The position numbers were made by a program, and so were the translations under genes. Shown here one piece after another: positions 26,248 to 34,257 of a DNA stretch of 64,000 nt; positions within the stretch are counted from its first letter, which is position 1, and each line of letters opens with the position of its first letter. Location of the stretch: assembly GCF_913777625.1 (NCBI RefSeq), contig NZ_CAJYTI010000020.1, forward strand, positions 1-64,000. The letters are read 5' to 3'. The notes under the pieces were generated by a model. That model was given only the letters and a program-made list of their open reading frames with translations. It ran no database searches and had not been told where the DNA came from. The stretch comes from an uncultured Sphingomonas sp. (GTDB lineage Bacteria > Pseudomonadota > Alphaproteobacteria > Sphingomonadales > Sphingomonadaceae).

Positions 26248-26595
26248 GCGCGCAGGCCGGGTCTCGAAGCCCCGCTTGAAGAAGGCGGCGCCGCGAATGT
26301 GCGGCGCCGCCCTTTTCGTTCGTGTCCCGGCCGGCCGGGAATTTTGACGCCGCTCCCCCCTGCCCCGTTTCGATTCAGGACAAGGTCGGCCAGGCGTCGG
26401 ATAATCGAGGCGCAATGAAACCGTATGTTTCTCTGAGCATATGCCATATTCGGTCGAGCAAATGCGGAAAACGGTATAGTCAACACCGCAAAAACACCTA
26501 GTTGGTGTAGGAACGATGCCACGGCAGGCGTGGCACGCGCACGGGGGTCACCGGAGGGGGCGGCCAGGGCGCGTACATCTCATGGAGAAATCTGA
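26248..26595. promoter_or_regulatory. Intergenic region with terminator and two inverted repeats
   Basis: No gene is seen in this stretch. After the terminator, the region becomes A/T-rich near 26400-26500 and carries two inverted repeats upstream of the choice-of-anchor gene: ACACC-N5-GGTGT at 26494-26508 and TGCCAC-N7-GTGGCA at 26517-26535. They could be a regulator site or 5' leader hairpins. A GGAGAAAT ribosome site precedes the ATG at 26596. Confidence 0.5.
26283..26318 (+). terminator. Rho-independent terminator after the TonB receptor gene
   Basis: Perfect 11-base arms GGCGGCGCCGC and GCGGCGCCGCC flank a five-base loop and are followed by CTTTTCG, 35 bases after the stop codon. Confidence 0.85.
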
Positions 26596-27714
26596 ATGCG
26601 CCTCGTGTCTGCTGCCGCCATTGTCGCTACCCTCATCGCCACCAGCGCCCAGGCCGCGCCCGGTGACGCCGCTGCCGGCCTGCAGGCGCTGCGCGAACTC
26701 AACCTCGTCGTCTTCGGCACCTTGTCGACCAACGGGCAGGAAGTCGAAGGACGCAGCTTCGTCGGATCGCTGGCGGCCGCCAACTTCACCAATTTCGGCA
26801 TCGGCTCGACCACCCAGAGCTCGGCAAGCTCGGCGTTCGACGTGCTCAGCGTCGTGGGCGATGCGACGGGCTCGTTCCGTCTCAAGGCCGGCTATGCGAA
26901 TGGCAGCAACGCCAACCCGCTGGGCGACACCGCCCGCATCGGCGGCAATGTCGGCTATATCGATTTCAACGATGCCAACGGGCAGGTCGGCAAGCTGGTC
27001 GCCGGCGGCAACCTTACGACGCAGTTCAACGTCAACAACCATAGCGTGACCTATGGCGGCACGGCGGCAGGCGGCATCAACGGCGCGGTCAAGGACGCAA
27101 GCCTCGCCCCCGGCGGTGCGAACGACGTGGCGGCGGGTCTGGTCGTCAAGATGAGCGCGCTGAGCAACAACCTCACCGCCCTCTCGACGCAGCTGGCGGG
27201 CCTCACCTCGCTCGGCACGATCACCTCGACGAACAGCGCGCTCAACTATTCGGGTGCAACGAACGGCTATGCCGTGTTCACCATGACGGAAGCGGCGTTC
27301 ACCGATCAGAACGCCAATTTCGACAATCTCTTCAAGGGCGTGCCGAGCGGCGTTACCACCATCATCAACGTGCTGGGCACCAATCTGGTGGAGCGCGGCA
27401 ACATCAACGACAAGTCGCTCAACCAGACCGTGATCTGGAACTTCAGCCAGGCGGAGAACCTGTCGCTGAAGGGCTTCCACGGCACCGTGCTGGCGCCGCT
27501 CGCCGCGCTGGTCAACAGCAGCGCGATCGAGGGCAGCATCGTCGCCAAGTCGATGCAGCTGAACGGCGAGGTGCATCTCGGCACCTATGCCGGCACCAGC
27601 ACGTTCGTGACGACCAACTCGGTGCCGGAACCGGCCAGCTGGGCGATGCTGCTGTTCGGCTTCGGCACGATCGGCGGCGTGCTGCGCAAGCGCCGCGCGC
27701 TCGCGCTCGCCTGA
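26596..27714 (+). CDS. Choice-of-anchor A family protein with PEPxxWA-CTERM signal
   Basis: The 372-residue exported protein has a signal peptide (LVSAAAIVATLIATSAQAA), a choice-of-anchor A domain (about 30-335: LRELNLVVFGTLSTNGQEVE, VGGDA-like turns, VIWNFSQAENLSLKGFHGTV then LAPLAALVNSSAIEGSIVAK) and a C-terminal PEPASWAMLLFGFGTIGGVL followed by RKRR. The family also covers collagen-binding-like beta domains with various surface anchors. Processing by an exosortase is expected; none is in the window. A bidirectional terminator follows. Confidence 0.88.
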   Translation: MRLVSAAAIVATLIATSAQAAPGDAAAGLQALRELNLVVFGTLSTNGQEVEGRSFVGSLAAANFTNFGIGSTTQSSASSAFDVLSVVGDATGSFRLKAGYANGSNANPLGDTARIGGNVGYIDFNDANGQVGKLVAGGNLTTQFNVNNHSVTYGGTAAGGINGAVKDASLAPGGANDVAAGLVVKMSALSNNLTALSTQLAGLTSLGTITSTNSALNYSGATNGYAVFTMTEAAFTDQNANFDNLFKGVPSGVTTIINVLGTNLVERGNINDKSLNQTVIWNFSQAENLSLKGFHGTVLAPLAALVNSSAIEGSIVAKSMQLNGEVHLGTYAGTSTFVTTNSVPEPASWAMLLFGFGTIGGVLRKRRALALA

Positions 27715-27723
27715 CCCTGCGAA

Positions 27724-27745
27724 GGGGCGCCGCACTCGGCGCCCC
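27724..27745. terminator. Bidirectional hairpin between convergent genes
   Basis: Arms GGGGCGCC and GGCGCCCC around a six-base loop lie between the choice-of-anchor gene and the DUF2218 gene. There is no long T run, so strength is uncertain. Confidence 0.6.
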
Positions 27746-27753
27746 TGGATCGC

Positions 27754-28077
27754 TTACTGCCAATTATACTGCAGTTCGCCCTCGCGAAACGCGAAGCGAT
27801 CGAGATGCCGGGCCACGGCGCCCTTCAGCCCTTCCAGCTGCTCGGCGGAGCTGGCGTCGATCCGGACGTCGAGGCCGGTTTCCGCCACGTTGAACGTCAC
27901 CACTGCATCGCCCGGGTGGCTGGCGCCGCGGGCATCCTTCGGGAAGATCACCGTGCCGTTCTCGGGGGTGAACGCCACCTGCAGATTATGCTGCCAGTGC
28001 TTGCACAGCTGCTGGAGATAGCGGCTGGCATGCTCGGTCGGCACCAGCGCCTCGGCGCTAAAGCTGGTCATCGTCAT
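27754..28077 (-). CDS. DUF2218 domain-containing protein
   Basis: The 107-residue protein contains the DUF2218 pattern: SRYLQQLCKHWQHNLQV with conserved KHW, then V-T-FNVAETGLDVRIDA and a C-terminal LDRFAFREGELQYNWQ. Function of the family is unknown; some members are found near siderophore/iron genes. ATG 28077 is selected because AAGGAG lies upstream at good spacing; an in-frame ATG at 28143 would add 22 residues. It lies just downstream of the PadR regulator and is probably in its transcript. Confidence 0.85.
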   Translation of the reverse strand: MTMTSFSAEALVPTEHASRYLQQLCKHWQHNLQVAFTPENGTVIFPKDARGASHPGDAVVTFNVAETGLDVRIDASSAEQLEGLKGAVARHLDRFAFREGELQYNWQ

Positions 28078-28149
28078 TCCATTCTCCTTGGCCGCGGCGG
28101 GAACGAGGCCCAGCCGGCGGCGTAACACCTCGATCCGCGGCATCGTTGC

Positions 28150-28755
28150 TTACAGCCGCTCGATCTTGCGCGCGGCTTCGTCGAGGATCTCGGCGATCGC
28201 GTGCAGCCGCTCGGGCGCCACTTCCTCCTCGAACACGCTGGCCGCGAGCACGGTCTTGAGGTTGTGCATGGCGCGACGGACCGGGCCGCCGCTGGTGCGG
28301 GCATGGCGCTCGCCCAGATCGGCCAGCCGCTCGAACAGCGCCGCGACTTCCGCCGCGTTTTCCGCCAGATGCGCGGTGCCGGCCTCGGTGATGGCGAACT
28401 GCTTCTTGGCGCCGTCGCTCTTGTGCTCGGCGATCAGGTCCATGTCGTCGAGCATGGTCAGCGTCGGATAGACGACGCCCGGGCTGGGGGCATAGGCGCC
28501 GTTCGAGCGTGCCTCGATCTCGCGGATCAGGTCATAGCCGTGGCGCGGCGCTTCCTCGATCAGCTTGAGCAGGATCAGGCGAAGCTCGTCGCCGCCGAAC
28601 ATGCGCCGGCCGCGTCCGCCGCGCCCGCGCTCCTCCATGCCGAAGACCATGCCGAAGCCGCCGGGAAATTCCCCGCCCCAACCGCCGCGGCCGCGAGGGC
28701 CGCAATGCCGGTCCTGGTGCCGATGGCGGCCAGGATGTCCAAAATGAAAAAACAT
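28150..28755 (-). CDS. PadR family transcriptional regulator
   Basis: The 201-residue protein has an unusual His/Gly/Arg-rich N-terminal segment (residues 1-50) and then a PadR winged-helix domain: LRLILLKLIEEAPRHGYDLI, PGVVYPTLTMLDDMDLIAEH, KKQFAITEAGTAHL, then a C-terminal coiled dimerisation region. PadR proteins repress genes, often their own, and respond to phenolics, drugs or metals. The His-rich start may bind metal. A perfect 12-base palindrome 35 bases upstream of the start is a likely self-binding site. Confidence 0.92.
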   Translation of the reverse strand: MFFHFGHPGRHRHQDRHCGPRGRGGWGGEFPGGFGMVFGMEERGRGGRGRRMFGGDELRLILLKLIEEAPRHGYDLIREIEARSNGAYAPSPGVVYPTLTMLDDMDLIAEHKSDGAKKQFAITEAGTAHLAENAAEVAALFERLADLGERHARTSGGPVRRAMHNLKTVLAASVFEEEVAPERLHAIAEILDEAARKIERL

Positions 28756-28790
28756 GATGCTCTCTTTCTCGTCTGAGTCTTGATGCACAC

Positions 28791-28802
28791 AAGATATATC
28801 TT
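28791..28802. promoter_or_regulatory. Palindromic candidate operator of the padR gene
   Basis: AAGATATATCTT is a perfect 12-base palindrome in the 110-base gap upstream of the PadR ATG (28755), probably close to the -10 region. PadR regulators commonly bind AT-rich palindromes of this kind in their own promoters. Inference from position and symmetry. Confidence 0.55.
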
Positions 28803-28865
28803 GAGAGAGATTATGCAAGCCCCTTGCGAGACCCCCTTCCCGAGGTAAGGTCCTCGAGAGATCCC

Positions 28866-30038
28866 TCAATGCATCAGCATCGCCCGCACCGTTGGTCGGA
28901 CGAAGGGCAGCCCTGCGCCCAGCCGCAGCACCGCGTGCCGCATCGCGCGCGCGGGCAGGCGCTCGTCGGTGAACAGCCGCACCAGTAGGTTGGTCCCCGT
29001 GTAGAGCGGCTTGCACGCGGCGCGGTGGCCGTTCTCGAAACGGCGCAGCGCCGCCGGCAACGCCGGATCCATCCCGCGCCGCACGGCACCCAGCACCTCG
29101 GCGGCGAGCAGCGCCTGGCCACTGAGCCCCAGGTTGAAGCCGTGCGCGGTTACCGGATGCATCCCGACCGCGGCGTCGCCGATCAGCGCGGCGCGCCCGC
29201 TGACGAACTGATGGGCCCAGGTGGTGACCAGCGGATAGACGTTGCGGTCGCTCACCACCTCCATCCGGCCGAGCCGCTGGCGGAAGCGGCGGGTAAGGTC
29301 GCGGCCGAGTGCGGCATCGTCGAACGCGGCCACGCGCCGGGCGGCGTCTTCCGGCAGGGTCAGCACCGCGCCGGCCATGTTCCCGTTGAGGGGCAGCAGC
29401 GCCAGCGTCTGGCGGTGATCGAACCATTCGAGCGCCACGCTGCCATGGGGCAGCTCGTGCCGCACCCGCACCACCATCATCGAACGGCCGAGCGGGTTGA
29501 TATCGGCATCGATGCCGAGCGCTTCGCGCATCTTGGAGAGTCGCGAATCCGCCACCACCAGCAGGCGAGCACGCACCACCTCCCCCGAGGAGAGCAGCAC
29601 CTCGGCACGCGGGCCCGCGGCGCCGGAGCGGGCATGGACCACCTCCGCGCCGGTCACGATCCGCAGCCCCGGCTGCGCCTTCACCGCATCGTACAGCGCC
29701 GCACGGATCCGGTGGTTGGGCACCAGACAGCCGAGCGGGTCGTCCGCCCCGCCGCCGGCGGTGAAGTTGAGCGCGAACGGCGAATCGCCGTTGACCACCT
29801 TGGCGGCGTGCATCGGCGCGATCGCGTCCGCCGGAATCCGGCTCCAGGCGCCGAGTTGTTCGAGGATGCGCTTCGATCCATGGGTCAGCGCGATCTCGCG
29901 GCCGTCGAAGCGGGGCGAGGCCAGCGCCTCCAGCGGCGCGCGCTCGAGCAGGATGATGTGCAGTCCGCTGTCCTGCAACGAGCGCGCGAAGGCCAGGCCC
30001 ACCGGCCCTCCCCCGACGATGACGACGTCGCAGTCCAT
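28866..30038 (-). CDS. UbiH/COQ6-family FAD-dependent monooxygenase
   Basis: The 390-residue flavoprotein has the FAD-binding GxGxxG (DVVIVGGGPVGLAFARSL) at the N-terminus, a DG-type middle motif region, and the second FAD motif ALIGDAAVGMHPVTAHGFNL near residue 290. UbiH-family members hydroxylate the quinone ring in ubiquinone biosynthesis; others act on aromatic rings. The exact ring position cannot be told. It is upstream of padR on the same strand, with 110 bases between, and divergent from rarA. Confidence 0.85.
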   Translation of the reverse strand: MDCDVVIVGGGPVGLAFARSLQDSGLHIILLERAPLEALASPRFDGREIALTHGSKRILEQLGAWSRIPADAIAPMHAAKVVNGDSPFALNFTAGGGADDPLGCLVPNHRIRAALYDAVKAQPGLRIVTGAEVVHARSGAAGPRAEVLLSSGEVVRARLLVVADSRLSKMREALGIDADINPLGRSMMVVRVRHELPHGSVALEWFDHRQTLALLPLNGNMAGAVLTLPEDAARRVAAFDDAALGRDLTRRFRQRLGRMEVVSDRNVYPLVTTWAHQFVSGRAALIGDAAVGMHPVTAHGFNLGLSGQALLAAEVLGAVRRGMDPALPAALRRFENGHRAACKPLYTGTNLLVRLFTDERLPARAMRHAVLRLGAGLPFVRPTVRAMLMH

Positions 30039-30170
30039 GCCCGATCCTCCTCAAAACCGCCCCCTGCGTGCGGCACCGGGAGTGCGGATGCCTTGCGCGC
30101 GATCAAGTCCTTGCACGCGCCGCACAGGCCGAGGATGCAAATCCCCGCGCCGCCGCCTATCTTGGCCGCG

Positions 30171-31496
30171 ATGGCCGACCTCTTTGCGACCCACGAACCG
30201 CCCGCCCCCGACACCACGCCCGCCGGTGGCCCGCTCGCCGATCGCCTGCGCCCGCGGAAGCTGGACGACGTCGTCGGGCAGGAGCATCTCACCGGCCCGC
30301 AGGGCGCGATCGGCCGGATGGTCGCCGCGGGCAAGCTCAGCTCGATCATCTTCTGGGGCCCGCCCGGCACCGGCAAGACCACCATGTCGCGGCTGCTCGC
30401 CGATGCGGTGGGGCTGCGCTTCGTCGCGATCTCCGCCGTCTTCTCGGGCGTCGCGGACCTCAAAAAGGTGTTCGCCGAGGCGCGCGAGCATGCCCGGATC
30501 GGCAAGCGCACCTTGCTGTTCGTGGACGAGATCCACCGCTTCAACCGCGCCCAGCAGGACGGCTTCCTGCCCTATGTCGAGGACGGCACGGTCACCCTGG
30601 TCGGCGCCACCACCGAGAACCCCTCGTTCGAGCTCAACGCCGCACTTCTCAGCCGCGCGCAGGTGCTGATCCTGCACCGGCTCGGCCACGAGGCGCTCAC
30701 CCAGTTGCTCGACCGCGCCGAGGCGCTGGAGGAACGCCCTCTCCCCCTCACGCCGGAGGCCCGCGACGCCCTGGTGGCAAGTGCGGACGGCGACGGCCGC
30801 TTCCTGCTCAACCAGGCCGAGACCTTGTTCTCGGTGCAGTTCGAGGCGCCGCTCGGTCCAGCGGGCCTGTCCGGCTTTCTCCAGCGCCGCGTCGCGGTGT
30901 ACGACAAGGACCGCGAGGGGCATTACAACCTGATCTCCGCGCTTCACAAATCGGTGCGCGGGTCGGACCCGCAGGCGGCGCTCTATTATCTCGCGCGGAT
31001 GCTGACCGCCGGCGAAGAGCCGCTGTACCTGCTTCGCCGCCTGGTCCGCATGGCGGTGGAAGACATCGGGATGGCCGATCCCAACGCGCTGGTGCAGTGC
31101 ATTGCCGCCAAGGACACCTATGACTTTCTCGGCTCGCCCGAGGGGGAACTGGCGATCGTCCAGGCATGTCTCTACCTGGCGACAGCCCCCAAATCGAACG
31201 CCGCCTACAAGGCGCAGAAGGCCGCGTGGAAGGTGGCGAAGGAAACCGGCTCGCTGATGCCGCCGCAGAACATCCTCAACGCGCCGACCAAGCTGATGAA
31301 GCAGATCGGCTACGGCACCGGCTACACCTACGATCATGATGCCGAAGGCGGCTTCTCCGGCGACCATTACTGGCCGTCGGAGATGGAGCCGCAGACCTTC
31401 TACGTGCCCACTGATCGGGGACATGAGAAGCGGGTATCCGAACGTCTCGCCTGGTGGGCCGAGATGCGGGAGAAACGTCGCGGAGAGGGCGCATAG
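30171..31496 (+). CDS. rarA: Replication-associated recombination protein A (RarA/MgsA)
   Basis: RarA is an AAA+ ATPase related to clamp loaders that acts at stalled forks. The 441-residue product has LADRLRPRKLDDVVGQEHLT, Walker A GPPGTGKTT, Walker B LLFVDEIHRFN, sensor 1 TTENPSFELN and the C-terminal tetramerisation part with KDTYDFLGSPEGELA. ATG 30171 begins at the normal N-terminus. The next gene starts within its 3' end. Confidence 0.96.
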   Translation: MADLFATHEPPAPDTTPAGGPLADRLRPRKLDDVVGQEHLTGPQGAIGRMVAAGKLSSIIFWGPPGTGKTTMSRLLADAVGLRFVAISAVFSGVADLKKVFAEAREHARIGKRTLLFVDEIHRFNRAQQDGFLPYVEDGTVTLVGATTENPSFELNAALLSRAQVLILHRLGHEALTQLLDRAEALEERPLPLTPEARDALVASADGDGRFLLNQAETLFSVQFEAPLGPAGLSGFLQRRVAVYDKDREGHYNLISALHKSVRGSDPQAALYYLARMLTAGEEPLYLLRRLVRMAVEDIGMADPNALVQCIAAKDTYDFLGSPEGELAIVQACLYLATAPKSNAAYKAQKAAWKVAKETGSLMPPQNILNAPTKLMKQIGYGTGYTYDHDAEGGFSGDHYWPSEMEPQTFYVPTDRGHEKRVSERLAWWAEMREKRRGEGA

Positions 31497-32362
31497 ACAC
31501 GCTGCCCTTCACCGATTTCATCGCGATCGACTGGTCGGGCCAGGCGGTGGAGCGCCCCAAGGGCTTGGCCGTCGCCCACGCCCATGCGGGCGACGGCGCA
31601 CCGGTGCTGATCGACCGCCCCTGGTCGCGCGGGGACATTCTTGCCTTTCTGGAGGATCTCGCCGCCAGCGGCACCCGCGCCCTGGTCGGGCTCGATCTCT
31701 CGCCTGCCTTCCCGTTCGTCGATGCCGGTGCCTATTTCCCCGGCTGGGACGAAAGCCCCGCCGACGGACCGGGGCTATGGGCGCTGGTGCATCGACTGTC
31801 CGAGAGGGATCCGCACCTCGCCGCCACCAGCTTCGTACGCCACCCGGAGGCGCGGCGCCATTTCCGCCAGATGGGCGATTGCGGCGATCTGTTCCCCGGC
31901 GGGCGCGGCCGTTTCCGGGTCTGCGAGGCGGGCCAGGAGGCGATGGCGCTCTCGCCCTATAGCTGCTTCAACCTGGTCGGCGCGAGCCAGGTGGGCAAGT
32001 CCAGCCTTACCGGCATGCGGGTGCTGCATCGCCTGCGCGGGCGCATCGGCATCTGGCCGTTCGACCCGTTACCGGAGACCGGCCCGGTGCTGGTCGAAAT
32101 CTACACCTCGCTCGCCGCACGGCTGGCGGGCATGCGCAAGGGGATCTCCAAGATTCGGGACGCCGAAACCCTGGACGCGATGCTCGCCGCCTTCGGATCC
32201 GCGCCGCACGCCCCCCTCTCCCGCTATGACGACCACGCCACCGACGCGATCCTCAGCGCCGCCTGGTTGCGCGTCGCCGCCGGGCAAGCACGGCTCTGGA
32301 CCCCCGCGGGCCTAACGCCCGCTCTCGCCGCCACGGAGGGCTGGACGTTCGGCGTAGCATAG
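31454..32362 (+). CDS. DUF429-like protein, predicted RNase H fold
   Basis: The 302-residue frame overlaps the end of rarA. Acidic motifs suggest an RNase H-like fold: FIAIDWSGQ near the N-terminus, ALVGLDLSPAFPF in the middle, and YDDHATDAILSAAWL near the C-terminus (D..D pattern as in DUF429). The function is unknown. The start is not settled: GTG 31454 gives the listed coordinates, but the family-like part begins about residue 17, near a CTG at 31502 with GGAGAGG upstream. rarA coupling is likely in either case. Confidence 0.65.
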   Translation: MGRDAGETSRRGRIDTLPFTDFIAIDWSGQAVERPKGLAVAHAHAGDGAPVLIDRPWSRGDILAFLEDLAASGTRALVGLDLSPAFPFVDAGAYFPGWDESPADGPGLWALVHRLSERDPHLAATSFVRHPEARRHFRQMGDCGDLFPGGRGRFRVCEAGQEAMALSPYSCFNLVGASQVGKSSLTGMRVLHRLRGRIGIWPFDPLPETGPVLVEIYTSLAARLAGMRKGISKIRDAETLDAMLAAFGSAPHAPLSRYDDHATDAILSAAWLRVAAGQARLWTPAGLTPALAATEGWTFGVA

Positions 32363-32406
32363 GCATAGGACTTTTCTAGAACCTGCCGAACGGAATCGAA
32401 TACCTT

Positions 32407-33147
32407 ATGCGCCGCCTGCTCGAAGTCTGTGTGGAAGATGTCGCCGGAATCGACGCCGCCATCGTCGGCGGGGCGGACCGGATCGAACTTTGCGCGGCAC
32501 TGGCGGTGGGTGGCCTGACTCCGCCCGCATCGCTCATCGCGGCGGCGGCGCAGGCCCCGGTCCCGGTGCATCTGCTGACCCGCCCGCGCGACGGCAACTT
32601 CGTCTATACCGCCGCCGAGGCGGCGCTGGTCGAGGCCGACATTCGTGCCGCGGCGGAAGCGGGGCTGGCCGGCGTGGTGATCGGCGCCAGCCGAGTCGAC
32701 CATGGCCTCGACGTCGACATGCTGGCCGCGTGGGTCGCGGTGGCGCGCAGCGGCCCGCGCCCCCTTTCGCTGACCTTGCACCGGGCCTTCGATCTCTGCC
32801 CGGATCCGCTCGCGGCATTGGAAACGGCAGTCCAGCTCGGCTTCGACCGCATCCTTACCTCGGGATGCACCCCCAAGGCGGTCGACGGCCGCGCCACGCT
32901 TGCAGCGCTCGTCGCTGCTGCCGGCGATCGGCTGACCATTCTCGCCGGCAGCGGCATCGATGCGGTGACCTTGCCGCCGATTCTGGAAACCGGGGTGCGC
33001 GAGGTCCATGCCTCCTGTCGCAGTCCGCAGGGCGCCGCCGATGCGCGCGAAATTTCCTTCGGTTTTCAGGCCGGCCCGCGGCTCGCAACCGATGCGGAGA
33101 AGGTCGCGGGCTTGCGGAAATTGCTCGATCTGCAACCTAGCGCTTGA
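32407..33147 (+). CDS. cutC: CutC family protein
   Basis: The 246-residue TIM-barrel protein has the CutC signatures: LLEVCVEDVAGIDAAIVGGA, DRIELCAALAVGGLTPP, VHLLTRPRDGNFVYTAAE, LSLTLHRAFD, RILTSGCTPKA and ILAGSGIDA. CutC was named for copper homeostasis, but its biochemical role is not settled. It ends 60 bases before the GlcNAc operon start and is on the same strand, but a separate promoter for the operon seems present in between. Confidence 0.93.
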   Translation: MRRLLEVCVEDVAGIDAAIVGGADRIELCAALAVGGLTPPASLIAAAAQAPVPVHLLTRPRDGNFVYTAAEAALVEADIRAAAEAGLAGVVIGASRVDHGLDVDMLAAWVAVARSGPRPLSLTLHRAFDLCPDPLAALETAVQLGFDRILTSGCTPKAVDGRATLAALVAAAGDRLTILAGSGIDAVTLPPILETGVREVHASCRSPQGAADAREISFGFQAGPRLATDAEKVAGLRKLLDLQPSA

Positions 33148-33157
33148 ACAATACCAA
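33148..33157. promoter_or_regulatory. Half-site shared with the GntR operator
   Basis: ACAATACCAA occurs immediately after the cutC stop codon region and about 50 bases before the GlcNAc operon start. It is identical to the right half of the perfect inverted repeat at 44991-45008. Proposed binding half-site of the GntR/HutC regulator (inference). Confidence 0.5.
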
Positions 33158-33207
33158 TATGTAACTTATCCCTGTGTCGGTCATAGCCAGTGGAGGCAAT
33201 GGGGGAC

Positions 33208-34257
33208 ATGATCGCTGAAATCGAAAAGCCCGCGGGCGGCGCGACGCTGATGGCGTCCGAGGCGGCCGAAGCCGGTGCAGCGGTCCGCCGCCTGCTCGAC
33301 GCCAACAGCGCGGCGCTCGCCGCGCTGGCCAAAGATCTGCGGGCGAATCCGCCGGCGCTGGTCGTAACCTGTGCGCGCGGATCGTCGGACCACGCGGCGA
33401 CCTATGGCAAATATCTGATCGAGACGATGATCGGCGTGCCGGTCGCCTCCGCCGCGCCGTCGGTCGCGTCGGTGTTCGAGGCCCCCGTCTCCACCGCGCG
33501 TGCGCTGTGCATCGCGGTGTCGCAGAGCGGCCGCAGCCCGGATCTGCTCGCCACCGTCAAGGCCTATCAGGCAGCGGGCGCCCGCGTCGTCGCACTCGTG
33601 AACGACGAAGAGTCCCCTCTTGCCGCGATGGCCGACACCACCATCGGCCTCAAGGCGGGTCCCGAGCGTTCGGTTGCCGCGACCAAGTCGTACATCACCG
33701 CGCTCGCCGCGTTCGCCGCGCTGGTCGCGGAATGGGCGCAGGACGAAGCCGTGGCGTCGGCTCTGACAGCGCTGCCCGAGCAGCTGGAACAGGCCCGCGA
33801 CTTCGACTGGTCGGCCGTGGTGGAGACGCTCCGCGACGCCACCAACCTGTTCGTGATCGGTCGCGGCTATAGCTTCGCGGTCGCCCAGGAAGCCGCGCTC
33901 AAGTTCAAGGAAACCTGCGGCCTGCATGCCGAGGCGTTCAGCGCCGCGGAAGTGCGCCACGGTCCGATGGCGATCGTCGGCGAAGGCTTCCCGGTGCTCG
34001 CCTTCGCGACCTCGGACACCGCCGGCGACAGCGTCCGCGAAGCCTCCGCCGAGTTCGCCGAGCGCGGCGCGCGCGTCTGCCTCGCCGATGCGAAGGCCGT
34101 CGATGCTTCGCCGCTGCCGGTGCTCGCTGGCCACCCGGCGCTGGAGCCGATCCTGATGGTCCAGAGCTTCTACCCGATGGTCAATGCGCTCTCGCTGGCG
34201 CGCGGCAACAATCCCGACGCGCCGCTGTATCTCCGCAAGGTGACCGAGACTCGATGA
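33208..34257 (+). CDS. SIS-domain glucosamine-6-phosphate deaminase, NagB-II type
   Basis: The protein has two tandem SIS (sugar isomerase) domains: ALVVTCARGSSDHAATYGKY with SQSGRSPDLLATVKAYQAAG, and LFVIGRGYSFAVAQEAALKF with KETCGLHAEAFSAAEVRHGP. Lack of a glutaminase domain distinguishes it from GlmS and points to a deaminase that converts glucosamine-6-P to fructose-6-P and ammonia. Its position directly before nagA supports this role. ATG 33208 and ATG 33199 are both possible; GGAGG at 33192-33196 fits the former better by spacing. Confidence 0.88.
   Translation: MIAEIEKPAGGATLMASEAAEAGAAVRRLLDANSAALAALAKDLRANPPALVVTCARGSSDHAATYGKYLIETMIGVPVASAAPSVASVFEAPVSTARALCIAVSQSGRSPDLLATVKAYQAAGARVVALVNDEESPLAAMADTTIGLKAGPERSVAATKSYITALAAFAALVAEWAQDEAVASALTALPEQLEQARDFDWSAVVETLRDATNLFVIGRGYSFAVAQEAALKFKETCGLHAEAFSAAEVRHGPMAIVGEGFPVLAFATSDTAGDSVREASAEFAERGARVCLADAKAVDASPLPVLAGHPALEPILMVQSFYPMVNALSLARGNNPDAPLYLRKVTETR

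Noticed and set aside
33148..33207. A possible glmS-type ribozyme or riboswitch before the deaminase gene
   Set aside because: The 60-base gap is too short and no GlcN6P riboswitch consensus is visible; the regulator half-site explains the region better.
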